Source: Nematostella vectensis
Lineage: Eukaryota > Cnidaria > Anthozoa > Actiniaria > Edwardsiidae
Assembly (NCBI RefSeq): GCF_932526225.1
Contig: NC_064045.1
Location: forward strand, 14,500,442 to 14,564,441
DNA: 64,000 nt
Direction of reading: 5' to 3'
Shown: positions 53,401 to 64,000 of the stretch, piece by piece
Layout: each line of letters opens with the position of its first letter
How positions within the stretch are numbered: position 1 is the stretch's first letter
Translations under genes and position numbers: made by a program
The notes under the pieces: generated by a model
Told to the model about the DNA's origin: nothing
Seen by the model: the letters and a program-made list of their open reading frames with translations, nothing else
Database searches by the model: none

Positions 53401-55470
53401 TACACTGTACCAATAAAGTCTTTTACACGGTACCAATAAAGTATTTTACACGGTACCAATAAAGTCCTTTACACGGTAACAATTAAGTCCTTTACACGGT
53501 AACAATTAAGGCCTTTACACGGTACCAATAAAGTCCTTTACACGGTACCAATAAAGTCCTTTACACGGTACCAATAAAGTCCTTTACACGGTACCAATAA
53601 AGTCCTTTACACGGTACCAATAAAGTCCTTTACACAGTTCCAATAAAGTCTTATACACGGTACCAATAAAGTCTTTTACACGGTACCAATAAAGTCTTTT
53701 ACACAGTACCAATAAAGTCCTTTACACGGTAACAATTAAGTCCTTTACACGGTACCAATAAAGTCCTTTACACGGTACCAATAAAGTCCTTTACACGGTA
53801 CCAATAAAGTATTTTACACGGTACCAATAAAGTCCTTTACACGGTAAAAATTAAGTCCTTTACACGGTAACAATTAAGGCCTTTACACTGTACCAATAAA
53901 GTCTTTTACACGGTACCAATAAAGTCTTTTACAAGGTACCAATAAAGTCCTTTACACGGTACCAATAAAGTCCTTTACACGGTACCAATAAAGTCCTTTA
54001 CACAGTTCCAATAAAGTCCTTTACACGGTACCAATAAAGTCTTATACACGGTACCAATAAAGTCTTTTACACGGTACCAATAAAGTCTTTTACACAGTAC
54101 CAATAAAGTCCTTTACACGGTAACAATTAAGTCCTTTACACGGTACCAATAAAGTCCTTTACACGGTACCAATAAAGTATTTTACACGGTACCAAAAAAG
54201 TCCTTTACACGGTACCAATAAAGACTTTTCACGGTACCAATAAAGTATTTTACACGGTACCAATAAAGTCCTTTACACGGTACCAATAAAGTCCTTTACA
54301 CGGTACCAATAAAGTCCTTTACACGGTACCAAAATGTCCTTTACACGGTAACAATAAAGTATTTTACACGGTACCAATAAAGTCCTTTACACGGTACCAA
54401 TAAAGTATTTTACACGGTACCAATAAAGTCCTTTACACGGTAACAATTAAGTCCTTTACACGGTAACAATTAAGGCCTTTACACTGTACCAATAAAGTCT
54501 TTTACACGGTACCAATAAAGTATTTTACACGGTACCAATAAAGTCCTTTACACGGTAACAATTAAGTCCTTTACACGGTAACAATTAAGGCCTTTACACG
54601 GTACCAATAAAGTCCTTTACACGGTACCAATAAAGTCCTTTACACGGTACCAATAAAGTCCTTTACACGGTACCAATAAAGTCCTTTACACGGTACCAAT
54701 AAAGTCCTTTACACAGTTCCAATAAAGTCCTTTACACGGTACCAATAAAGTCTTATACACGGTACCAATAAAGTCTTTTACACGGTACCAATAAAGTCTT
54801 TTACACAGTACCAATAAAGTCCTTTACACGGTAACAATTAAGTCCTTTACACGGTACCAATAAAGTCCTTTACACGGTACCAATAAAGTCCTTTACACGG
54901 TACCAATAAAGTATTTTACACGGTACCAATAAAGTCCTTTACACGGTAACAATTAAGTCCTTTACACGGTAACAATTAAGGCCTTTACACTGTACCAATA
55001 AAGTCTTTTTCACGGTACCAATAAAGTATTTTACACGGTACCAATAAAGTCCTTTACACGGTAACAATTAAGTCCTTTACACGGTAACAATTAAGTCCTT
55101 TACACGGTAACAATTAAGGCCTTTACACTGTACCAATAAAGTCTTTTACACGGTACCAATAAAGTATTTTACACGGTACCAATAAAGTCTTTTACGCGGT
55201 ACCAATAAAGTATTTTACACTGTACCAATAAAGTCCTTTACACTGTACCAATAAAGTCTTTTTCGCGGGACCAATAAAGTCCTTTACACGGTACCAATAA
55301 AGTATTTTACACGGTACCAATAAAGACTTTTACACGGTACCAATAAAGTCCTTTACACGGTACCAATAAAGTATTTTACACGGTACCAATAAAGTCCTTT
55401 ACACGGTACCAATAAAGTCTTTTACACGGTACCAATAAAGTCTTTTACGCGGTACCAATAAAATAATCTG
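50405..55470. repeat. 23-nt satellite (GGTACCAATAAAGTCCTTTACAC) x about 220
   Basis: About 5 kb of tandem units between the divergent sidekick and nAChR-like genes. Variant units (AACAATTAAGGCC, ACCAAAATGTCC, AAAGTATTTTACAC) recur in blocks, for example around 51384, 51890, 52536 and 54332. This shows higher-order duplication of segments of several hundred bases. Confidence 0.98.
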
Positions 55471-55609
55471 TGAGAATTGGCGGTGTATGGTGGTGGGGGG
55501 TGGGGGGGGGGGGCGAGGGAGTCTAACGGGTCTGTAATAGTATACAATACGCGTCTTTACGATTAAGTGTTTTTTTTTTGGGGGGGGGGGGAGGGGGCAC
55601 AACAGGACC

Positions 55610-56625
55610 AGTACCACATTTTATTAATACCGTGGTAGAGAAAACTTGGACCGGTACCACATTTTATTAATACCGTGGTAGAGAAATTTGGACCGGTACC
55701 ACATTTTATTAATACCGTGGTAGAGAAATTTGGACAGGTACCACACTTTATTAATACCGTGGTAGAGAAATTTGGACCGGTACCACATTTTATTAATACC
55801 GTGGTAGTTCAACTTGGACCGGTACAACATTTTATTAATACCGTGGTAGAGAAACTTGGACCGGTACCACATTTTATTAATACCGTGATAGAGGAACTTG
55901 GACCGGTACCACATTTTATTAATACCGTTGTAGAGAAAACTTGGACCGGTACCACATTTTATTAATACCGTGGTAGAGAAAACTTGGACCGGTACCACAT
56001 TTTATTAATACCGTGGTAGAGAAACTTGGACCGGTACCACATTTAATTAATACCGTGGTAGAGAATCTTGGACAGGTACCACATTTTATTAATACCGTTG
56101 TAGAGAAACTTGGACCGGTACCACATTTTATTAATACCGTGGTAGAGAAAACTTGGACCGGTACCACATTTTATTAATACCGTGGTAGAGAAACTTGGAC
56201 CGGTACCACATTTTATTAATACCGTGGTAGAGAAAACTTGGACCGGTACCACATTTTATTAATACCGTGGTAGAGAAAACTTGGACCGGTACCACATTTA
56301 ATTAATACCGTGGTAGAGAAACTTGGACCGGTACCACATTTTATTGATACCGTGGTAGAGAATCTTGGACAGGTACCACATTTTATTAATACCGTGGTAC
56401 GGTAGAGAAACTTGGACCGGTAACCACATTTTATTAATACCGTGGTAGAGAAAACTTGGACAGGTACCACATTTTATTAATGCCGTGGTAGCGAAACTTG
56501 GACCGGTACCACATTTTATTAATACCGCGGTAGAGAAACTTGGACCGGTACCACATTTTATTAATGCCGTGGTAGAGAAACTTGGACCGGTACCACATTT
56601 TATTAATACCGTGGTAGAGAAAAAC
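55610..56625. repeat. 42-nt satellite with internal inverted repeat, x about 24
   Basis: Unit ACCGGTACCACATTTTATTA + ATACCGTGGTAGAGAAACTTGG. TACCAC and GTGGTA in each unit are inverted, and it shares GGTACC with the neighbouring 23-nt satellite. Unit length is a multiple of three, hence open frames without coding character. Confidence 0.97.
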
Positions 56626-56639
56626 CAGGCAAAATCTTT

Positions 56640-57657
56640 AACCCATAAATATGAAGATGAAACAGCAAAAAAAAAAAAACTGTCAAACACGCCCAGATCC
56701 CAAACAAAGGTGTTTGTTTGATGTTTACCTCAAGGAAATTTTCTAGAAAACTTCCCAAACATTACTGCGAAACGAAATGGCCAATCCCTTCGTATATCTA
56801 ATTACACCTCTGGGTAATTAAAGAGCATGTTTTGTAAATATACTAATATAACATGAAAACAACTTCACAGAAAACGCTATGTTACTTTATCACACCATCT
56901 TTGTATACATACTTTTTATCACCCTCACCTACCATCTTCTTTCTTTTCTCCCCCTTCCCTTTTGCGATCGTTATAAACAACATGAATCAAGTTCGTTAAT
57001 TGTTTGGCTATCTGCGAATCTTTGAATTGTCCCCAGGGGATTTTAAGGCACCCCTTCCCTCCTCTTCTTCTAAACCAGCTGCGTGTAGCATCAGATAAAT
57101 GGGATTCAGATTCATTTGGAGTTAAGCAGATCGTTTATTTTCCTGTCAGCTGCTCTAACAAATAAGTGATGTGAGTAACATACGCGGTTTTCATTACCTG
57201 ACACACGAATAAGACCAAACGGCTAAATAATTCATTATTCGCAGAGCAAAGTACTTAGTAGCCTGATGGCGGTACTAGGCCGCCTGTTGTTACTATAAAA
57301 CAGGAGATCAATACCTCAAGGGTGAGCGCAACGCGAATTTGCTATGATCACAGGATGCATCAATGATTCATAAGTGAAGAGGAGTTTATACATTTTGTAG
57401 AAAAAAACGCGGAGCTACTGGCTCAATAACACAAGCAATGGAGGAAATACAAACCGGATAAAACCCAACTAACACACCTTGCGTCTCTATCAAGCGTCAT
57501 CCGTTAAGCGAAGTGTAAGAGCGGTGTACACTAATAGATGTGCCAATTGGTATCTATTTCTCGTAAGTAATCAAGATGGTTTTAAGCCTTTGTATGATAT
57601 CGTGGTGAGCTTGTGCGGTTTTTATGACATTTCAGACTATCGCGGGAGTGTTGAAGC
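56640..57657. other. Upstream region of nAChR-like gene
   Basis: Single-copy-looking AT-rich sequence between the 42-nt satellite and the first exon. The promoter is presumably here, but no motif is distinctive. Confidence 0.45.
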
Positions 57658-57724
57658 ATGATTCAAGCAAACTGTTGGATTCTTATCAGTGTTTCTTCCT
57701 TTCTAGGGGTCATCTCGTGCTCAG
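57658..57724 (+). CDS. nAChR-like exon 1: signal peptide
   Basis: The ATG at 57658 opens MIQANCWILISVSSFLGVIS, a signal peptide. It ends TCAG|GTATAT in phase 1, matching the next exon (G + GG gives Gly). Chosen because it is the signal sequence that joins exon 2 in phase; no cDNA evidence. Confidence 0.78.
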
Positions 57725-60700
57725 GTATATAACTAAATTTCTGTGTTCTTTAAAGCGCCACATATATTTGTGTACTTCATTTTTTTCAACACTAAGATTT
57801 TTTCCGATTAAAAAAAAAACAGGGACATATCCTCGCACCTCCCAAACCCCCTTTTTTTCTTTGCATTTCTTAGTTTTTAGAAATCGAAAATACCCATTCT
57901 GTGTAAATTCTCAATTATTTGGAAATTCCTCAAACTAGATTGCCAGCTTGTTTATCCTTACAGTTTGCATATTTATTTCCAATTTATACTTCCAGCCTCA
58001 AGAAATTACCTTACATATATTCCCTTTTAAGTCCCGAGAGTCGAGACATGGAAGTATCATTGTCTTGTGATAGTATGTTTTTCTCATATTCGACATTATT
58101 TTGTATTTTGCACAACAAAACTCCGTTATTCACGCGTGCACGTGAGCTAATGTTCGATGTGTACGTTTTGATAAAATCGTAGATTTTTGTGTATCCTTGT
58201 TACCATAGCCTTTATGTTCGCGCCGTCAGATTCGCGTATAAACAAGCGGAGATAAAGAATCTTTTATACCTAATTGTGCGTTTTCTATTCCATGTTGAAG
58301 TTAAATGTTCAATAGCAGTACATAATACTGCGTTCGCTATTCTTTTTTTGAATGCTTTTTCAAAATGCAAAACGCATTTTAGCTCGCACTTCCAAATCAG
58401 CTATTATGTTTTAAGAGGAAGCACTTGTCTCTTCTAACTGCGAGTTATAACTGGTCATAGTTAAAACGAAGTTGAGCACCCTTTAGCGATAGCGTGGTTT
58501 AGAAAGTAAGTTGAAATTTGGTTGAAGAATCGCCCAAAAGCGATTATCCAAGAAACATTGCCGTATTTATCGCGGGAAACTATTGGTGGGAGAGGTAAGA
58601 CATTCCTATTCGCTAGATTGATGAGAAATGTATCGATGAATTATAATCGTGTTGACAAATGAGAATGATCTGTCATATCTGTCATGTAATATTTACTCCC
58701 ATGATAAGCACCGAATAAATGCGACTATCCCTTTTTATATATCTAAACCGATTCTGAGCCTTATTACACTCTTTTTTTTATAAGAACGTCTGATTTTCAG
58801 TTCTTTTTTTGGACATTTTGAGGCTGAATATGTTCTTAACGTGTTTTTTTTATTTTAGTGTATATAAGAATCTAAAATAAACCTAATGACTTATTAGGAA
58901 GAGAATTACACAATCATCAATAGCAATGATAGGGTTGTTAATATGAGCACAATTTGATTATGCATTTTAAAACGCATCAGGACTATATGCTATCTGAGCC
59001 TCGGCATGTTCTTAGCACGTTCTTAGAATTTGGTGAAATCTCAGGCTGGACGTTCTTATAAAAAAAAGTTCTTATAAAAGAAAAGAGTTCTGAGCAGTAC
59101 GACGTCTGCGTCTTAGGCTCGGCACGGGCAAAAGGATGAAGTGTCCCCTGCTTTTCTCTGCTGCCATTTCATCTTGCTTTCTACATGTATAGCTTGATTT
59201 CTGTGTTCTTACAAGCAGAAATGTGTCAAGGACGGCAAATACTTTAGACTTTAAGAAGGCCAGTCATGACATACCAAACAAAAGAACGCGTCACAGACTC
59301 TGCAAAAAGTGACACTGAACACTGTTAGAGGTTGTTTAAAGTGTTTTGCGCACAAGCTTCCTATCAAGCTTTCGCTGCATCCAGCTGAATCAGGGTAGCT
59401 GGATAGACTATTATGATTGTTATAACCATCAATTGGTTCCGTGTCTTCCATTCCATCTCTTATCTATGCTGATACCTGAGTTCTCTTTCTCCATTCGGTG
59501 ATCTCCCTTAGGGGCTGCAAATCCAAGCGCTGAACAGAGACTCATCAGTGATCTTTTACAAGGATACAGCCGAAACGCGAGACCCGTTCTGAATAGCAAT
59601 CACACTCTTAAAGTATTCTTCGGCATGGAGATAGTACAGATCGTAAATGTTGTAAGTACAATGTCACGTGCTCATCACGTAGTGTGTAAAACGATAAGAA
59701 CAGCGAATATTGCAGACATCACCTAGTGTGTACAAGACGAGCATTGTGCACATCACCTAGTGTGGACATAATGAGTACTGCGCACATCACCTAAAGTATG
59801 TACATTATGAGCACTGCGCACATCACCTAAAGTATGTACATGATGAGCGCTGCGCACATCACCTAGTGTGTACATGACGAGCACTGCGCACATCACCTAG
59901 TGGGTGCATGACAAGGACTGGGCACATCACCTAGTGTGTACATGACAAACACTGCGCACATCACCCAGTGTGTACATGACGAGTACTGCACACATAACCT
60001 AGTGGGTAAATAACGAGGACTGGGCACATCACCTAGTGTGTACATGACGAACACTGCGCACATCACCCAGTGTGTACATGACGAGTACTGCGCACATAAC
60101 CTAGTGGGTAAATGACGAGCACTGCGCACATCACCTAGTGTGTACATGACGAGCACTGCGCACATCACCTAGTGGGTGCATGACGAGGACTGGGCACATA
60201 ACCTAGTGTGTACATGACGAACACTGCGCACATCACCCAGTGTGTACATGACGAGTACTGCGCACATAACCTAGTGGGTAAATGACGAGCACTGCGCACA
60301 TCACCTAGTGTATACCTGACGAGTACTGCGCACATCACCTAAAGTATGTACATGATGAGCACTGCGCACATCACCTAAAGTATGTACATGATGAGCGCTG
60401 CGCGCATCACCTAGTGGGTAAATGACGAGCACTGCGCACATCACCTAGTGTGAACATGACGAACACTGCGCACATCACCTAGTGTGTACATGACGAGCAC
60501 TGCGCACATCACCTAGTGTGTACATGACGAGCACTGCGCACATCACCTAGTGTGTACATGACATTAACTGCGCACATCACCTAGTGTGTACATGACGAGT
60601 ACTGCGCACATCACGTAGTGTATACCTGACGAGTACTGCACACATCACCTAGTGTGTACATGACGAGCACTGCACACATCACCTAGTGTGTATATGACGA

Positions 60701-63700
60701 GCACTGCGCACATCACCTAGTGTGTATATGACGAGCACTGCACACATCACCCAGTGTGTACATGACGAGCACTGCACACATCACCTAGTGTGTACATGAC
60801 GAGCACTGCGCACATCACCTAGTGTGTACATGACGAGCACTGCACACATCACCTAGTGTGTATATGACGAGCACTGCGCACATCACCTAGTGTGTATATG
60901 ACGAGCACTGCACACATCACCCAGTGTGTACATGACGAGCACTGCACACATCACCTAGTGTGTACATGACGAGCACTGCGCACATCACCTAGTGTGTATA
61001 TGACGAGCACTGCACACATCACCCAGTGTGTACATGACGAGCACTGCACACATCACCTAGTGTGTATATGACGAGCACTGCACACATCACCTAGTGTGTA
61101 TATGACGAGCACTGCGCACATCACCTAGTGTGTACATGACGAGCACTGCGCACATCACCTAGTGTGTATATGACGAGCACTGCGCACATCACCTAGTGTA
61201 TACCTGACGAGTACTGCACACATCACCTAGTGTGTACATGACGAGCACTGCGCACATCACCTAGTGTGTATATGACGAGCACTGCGCACATCACCTAGTG
61301 TGTACATGACGAGCACTGCGCACATCACCTAAAGTATGTACATGATGAGCACTGCGCACATCACCTAAAGTATGTACATGATGAGCGCTGCGCACATCAC
61401 CTAGTATGTACATGACAAGCACTGCGCACATCACCCAGTTTGTACATGACGAGCACTGCGCACATCACCTAGTGGGTGCATGACGAGGACTGGGCACATC
61501 ACCTATTGTATACCTGACGAGCACTGCGCACATCACCCAGTGTGTACATGACGAACACTGCGCACATTACCTAGTGTGTACATGACGAACACTGCACATA
61601 TCACCTAGTGTATACCTGACGCTAACTGCGCACATAACCTAGTGGGTAAATGACGAGAACTGCGCAAATCACCTAGTGTTGACATAATTAGTACTGCGCA
61701 CATCGCCTAAAGTGTGTACCTGACGAACACTGCGCACATCACCCAGTGTGTACATGACAAGCACTGCGCACATCACCCAGTGTGTACATGACGACCACTG
61801 CGCACATCACCTAGTGTGTACATGACGAACACTGCGCACATCACCTAGTGTGTACATGACGAGCACTGCGCACATCACCTAGTGTATACCTGACGAGTAC
61901 TGCGCACATAACCTAGTGGGTAAATGACGAGCACTGCGCACATCACCTAGTGTGTACATGACGAGCACTGCGCACATCACCTAGTGTATACATGACGAAC
62001 ACTGCGCACATCACTTAGTGTGTACATGACGAGTACTGCGCAAATAACCTAGTGTGTACATGACGAGTACTGCGCACATTACCTAGTGTGTACATGACAA
62101 GCACTGCACACATCACCTAGTGTATACCTGACGAGTACTGCGCACATCACCTAGTGTGTACATGACGAGCACTGCGCACATCACCTAGTGTATACATGAC
62201 GAGTATTGCGCACAACACCTAGTGTGTACATGACGAGTATTGCGCACATTACCTAGTGTGAACATGACGAGCACTGCGCACATCACCTAGTGTGTACATG
62301 ACGAGCACTGCGCACATCACCTAGTGTATACCTGACGAGTACTGCACACATCACCTAGTGTGTACATGACGAGCACTGCGCACATCACCTAGAGTGTACA
62401 TGACGAGCACTGCACACATCACCCAGTGTGTACATGACAAGCACTGCGCACATCACCCAGTGTGTACATGACGACCACTGCGCACATCACCTAGTGTGTA
62501 CATGACGAACACTGCGCACATCACCTAGTGTATACCTGACGAGTACTGCGCACATAACCTAGTGGGTAAATGACGAGCACTGCGCACATCACCTAGTGTG
62601 TACATGACGAGCACTGCGCACATCACTTAGTGAGTAAATGACGAGCACTGCGCACATAACCTAGTGGGTAAATGACGAGCACTGCGCACATCACCTGGTG
62701 TATACATGACGAGCATTGCACACATCACCCAGTGTGTACATGACGAGCACTGCGCACATCACCTAATGTGTGCATGACGAGGACTGGGCACATCACCTAG
62801 TGTGTACATGACGAACACTGCGCACATCACCTAGTGCGTAACTGACGAGCACTGCACACATCACATAATGTGTACATGACAAGCACAGCGCACATCACCT
62901 AGTGTGTACATGACGAGCACTGCGCACATCACCTAGTGTATACCTGATGAGCACTGCGCACATCACCTAGTGGGTGCATGACAAGTACTGCGCACATCAC
63001 CTAGTGTATACCTGACGAGGACTGCGCACATTACCTAGTGTGTACATGACGAGCACTGCGCACATCACCTTGTGTGTACATGACGAGCACTGCGCACATC
63101 ACCTCATGTGGCTTATGTTCTTTTCTTAGGAAAACCGTAACCAAATAATCCAAACCAACGTATGGATACGCCAGGTAAATCAAAATTCCGTTGTGCGTTA
63201 TTCACTCAAGTAACAATAACAAATCATACTAAACTTATGACTCAGTCATTTGTATTCAATATTTGAAAAAAATCATTTTGAAATATATTCAAGAAGAATC
63301 AACTAGGTTGTACATTTCATTCAGCGAATTCAGTAAAAAAATATATAAAAAATACTTCTCACAATCAAATTCATTTTTCTACAGCTGGTGTTTTGGTAAT
63401 ATGCCAATATGGCGTCTGACCAGGAACAAGGACTTAAAATGAGATCAAAGTGCTGAAAAATTTCTCTTTCTAGCGCTGGGATAACGAACTGTTGACTTGG
63501 CATCCATCTAACTACGAGGGAGTCCAGACCGTACGTCTTGACGCCAAGTCTGTGTGGATCCCGGATATAGTGCTTTACGACAGGTATGCCCGTCTCGACT
63601 TGTAAAAATACAACGAAGTGTTGTAGCTAGCTGGTAGCACTTTTTATCAAACGAAGAATAATAATTATTGATTTGAATAGGCCTATTCAAATCAATAATT

Positions 63701-64000
63701 ATACATGATCGTCTTGACGCCAAGTCAGTGGGGATCCCGGATGTAGTGCTGTACGACAGGTACATTTATATTTTGGCAACATAAAACAAGCACTCTGATT
63801 AGCTGATGTACCTTCTGGAATATCCCCGTACAGACCCCCCGCGTACCTGCTTGCGGCGTTGTCCACCTTGGGTTTGGCACCACAGATGGGACGATATGGA
63901 TGAATTTCCTACTTTAATGCATTCGAAAACTGCGCGCAAAATGGCTGAAAGCCTTTAAATTTGTTTTCGTCTAGCGCGGACAGTGTGTTCAGCGGCGGTC
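57658..64000 (+). CDS. Nicotinic acetylcholine receptor-like Cys-loop channel subunit (3' partial, first 5 exons)
   Basis: Exons 57658-57724, 59512-59651, 63130-63174, 63474-63583 and 63975 to the edge join in frame. They give a signal peptide and the N-terminal ligand-binding-domain start of a pentameric ligand-gated channel. Matches to the nicotinic family are AEQRLISDLLQGYSRNARP (N-terminal helix), TNVWIRQRWDNELLTW, VWIPDIVLYDSAD, and exon lengths of 45 and 110 nt identical to the ancestral nicotinic exons. The protein would be a plasma-membrane cation channel subunit. The loop-C Cys pair that separates alpha from non-alpha subunits, the Cys-loop and the TM segments lie right of the window, so subunit type is unknown. 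Confidence 0.92.
58751..59127. mobile_element. Possible MITE in nAChR-like intron 1
   Basis: TTTTATAAGAACGTC near 58779 and its inverse GACGTTCTTATAAAA near 59049 lie inside GAGCCT-containing ends of opposite orientation (near 58755 and 59117). The TTCTTA motif recurs inside. The boundaries are approximate. Confidence 0.4.
59512..59651 (+). CDS. nAChR-like exon 2: N-terminal helix and first strand
   Basis: 140 nt, phase 1 in and phase 0 out (AATGTT|GTAAGT). Encodes AEQRLISDLLQGYSRNARP, then a predicted N-glycosylation site (NHT), then FFGMEIVQIVNV. This mirrors the L-x-x-x-L-x-x-x-Y-x-x-x-x-R-P layout of nicotinic subunits. Confidence 0.92.
59655..63115. repeat. 34-nt minisatellite x about 100 filling nAChR-like intron 2
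   Basis: Unit TGTGTACATGACGAGCACTG + CGCACATCACCTAG. It starts within about 15-50 nt of the donor at 59652 and ends about 15 nt before the acceptor at 63129, so the intron is essentially all repeat. Confidence 0.98.
63130..63174 (+). CDS. nAChR-like exon 3 (45 nt)
   Basis: Exactly 45 nt, phase 0, encoding ENRNQIIQTNVWIRQ, equivalent to the D-E-K-N-Q...T-N-x-W loop of nicotinic subunits. The acceptor follows directly on the end of the 34-nt intron array. Confidence 0.95.
63474..63583 (+). CDS. nAChR-like exon 4 (110 nt)
   Basis: Exactly 110 nt, phase 0 in and phase 2 out. Encodes RWDNELLTWHPSNYEGVQTV and VWIPDIVLYD, including the loop-A W-x-P-D-I-x-L-Y motif. Donor GACAG|GTATGC. Its 3' half and donor are copied at 63707-63772. 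Confidence 0.96.
63525..63772 (+). repeat. Duplicated nAChR-like exon 4 end plus 5' splice site
   Basis: CGTCTTGACGCCAAGTC through GACAG|GTA of exon 4 (63532-63586) recurs at 63712-63764 with five or so substitutions, keeping the frame and the GT. The copy has no acceptor of its own that I can see and encodes only loop A, so it is a decoy or pseudo-exon. Confidence 0.93.
63661..63702. repeat. Perfect 42-bp palindrome
   Basis: ATAATTATTGATTTGAATAG|G and its exact inverse, with no loop. It sits immediately before the duplicated exon 4 fragment. Confidence 0.96.
63975..64000 (+). CDS. nAChR-like exon 5 (cut by window edge)
   Basis: Acceptor CGTCTAG|; C completes the split Ser codon and the frame reads ADSVFSGG, the family's N-x-A-D region after D-I-V-L-Y. 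The exon runs off the right edge. Confidence 0.85.

Noticed and set aside
50405-55470. CRISPR-like or telomeric array
   Set aside because: Contiguous 23-nt satellite units, no spacers, no telomere motif.
55624-56690. Several repetitive ORFs on both strands
   Set aside because: The 42-nt satellite is divisible by three and lacks stops in some frames; no coding signature.
58189-58437. 82-codon plus-strand ORF in nAChR-like intron 1
   Set aside because: AT-rich, no recognisable domain, no splice sites in phase with the nicotinic exons.

Overview
This is eukaryotic, intron-rich animal DNA. It holds parts of three genes whose splice sites and reading frames can be followed exon by exon. The gene set, the exon-sized introns dense in minisatellites and the LINE, Crypton-like and MITE debris suggest an early-branching metazoan, most likely an anthozoan such as a sea anemone. 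The organism call is inference from the sequence style; no species marker was seen.

Layout. (1) 75-13670, + strand: 12 exons of a polycystin-1-like receptor/channel, continuing from outside the left edge (REJ-type region, GAIN, GPS with a His-Leu-Thr cleavage site, TM1, PLAT, ten more membrane segments with the polycystin channel fold, stop at 13668-13670). (2) 13671-15709: convergent intergenic spacer. (3) 15710-48510, - strand: a complete sidekick-type adhesion receptor in 34 exons: signal peptide, 6 Ig, 13 FN3, one TM, and a cytoplasmic tail ending Ser-Phe-Val (PDZ ligand). The exon lengths sum to 7116 nt (2371 aa plus stop) with every junction in phase. (4) 48511-57657: head-to-head spacer dominated by a 5-kb 23-nt satellite and a 1-kb 42-nt satellite, both rich in GGTACC. 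(5) 57658 to the right edge, + strand: the first five exons of a nicotinic-acetylcholine-receptor-like Cys-loop channel subunit, including the canonical 45-nt and 110-nt exons. Sidekick and the nicotinic-type receptor are both synaptic or junctional membrane proteins and are transcribed divergently; nothing here shows co-regulation.

The most striking feature is a class of tandem arrays whose repeat unit spans an exon-intron junction: the end of an exon plus its 5' splice site, or a 3' splice site plus the start of its exon. I count about seventeen such junctions in the three genes, with 2 to about 35 copies and periods of 33 to 122 nt, on both strands and at both donors and acceptors. In one case the duplicated unit carries the end of an ORF with its stop codon. 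The true splice site is one terminal copy and the rest lie in the neighbouring intron as decoy splice sites. Some units are multiples of three (78, 81 nt) and are open in the coding frame for part of the array. Tandem repeats of all kinds fill roughly 30 percent of the window. They produce long spurious open frames, including over 900 codons on both strands at 29588-32477, which I rejected as genes.
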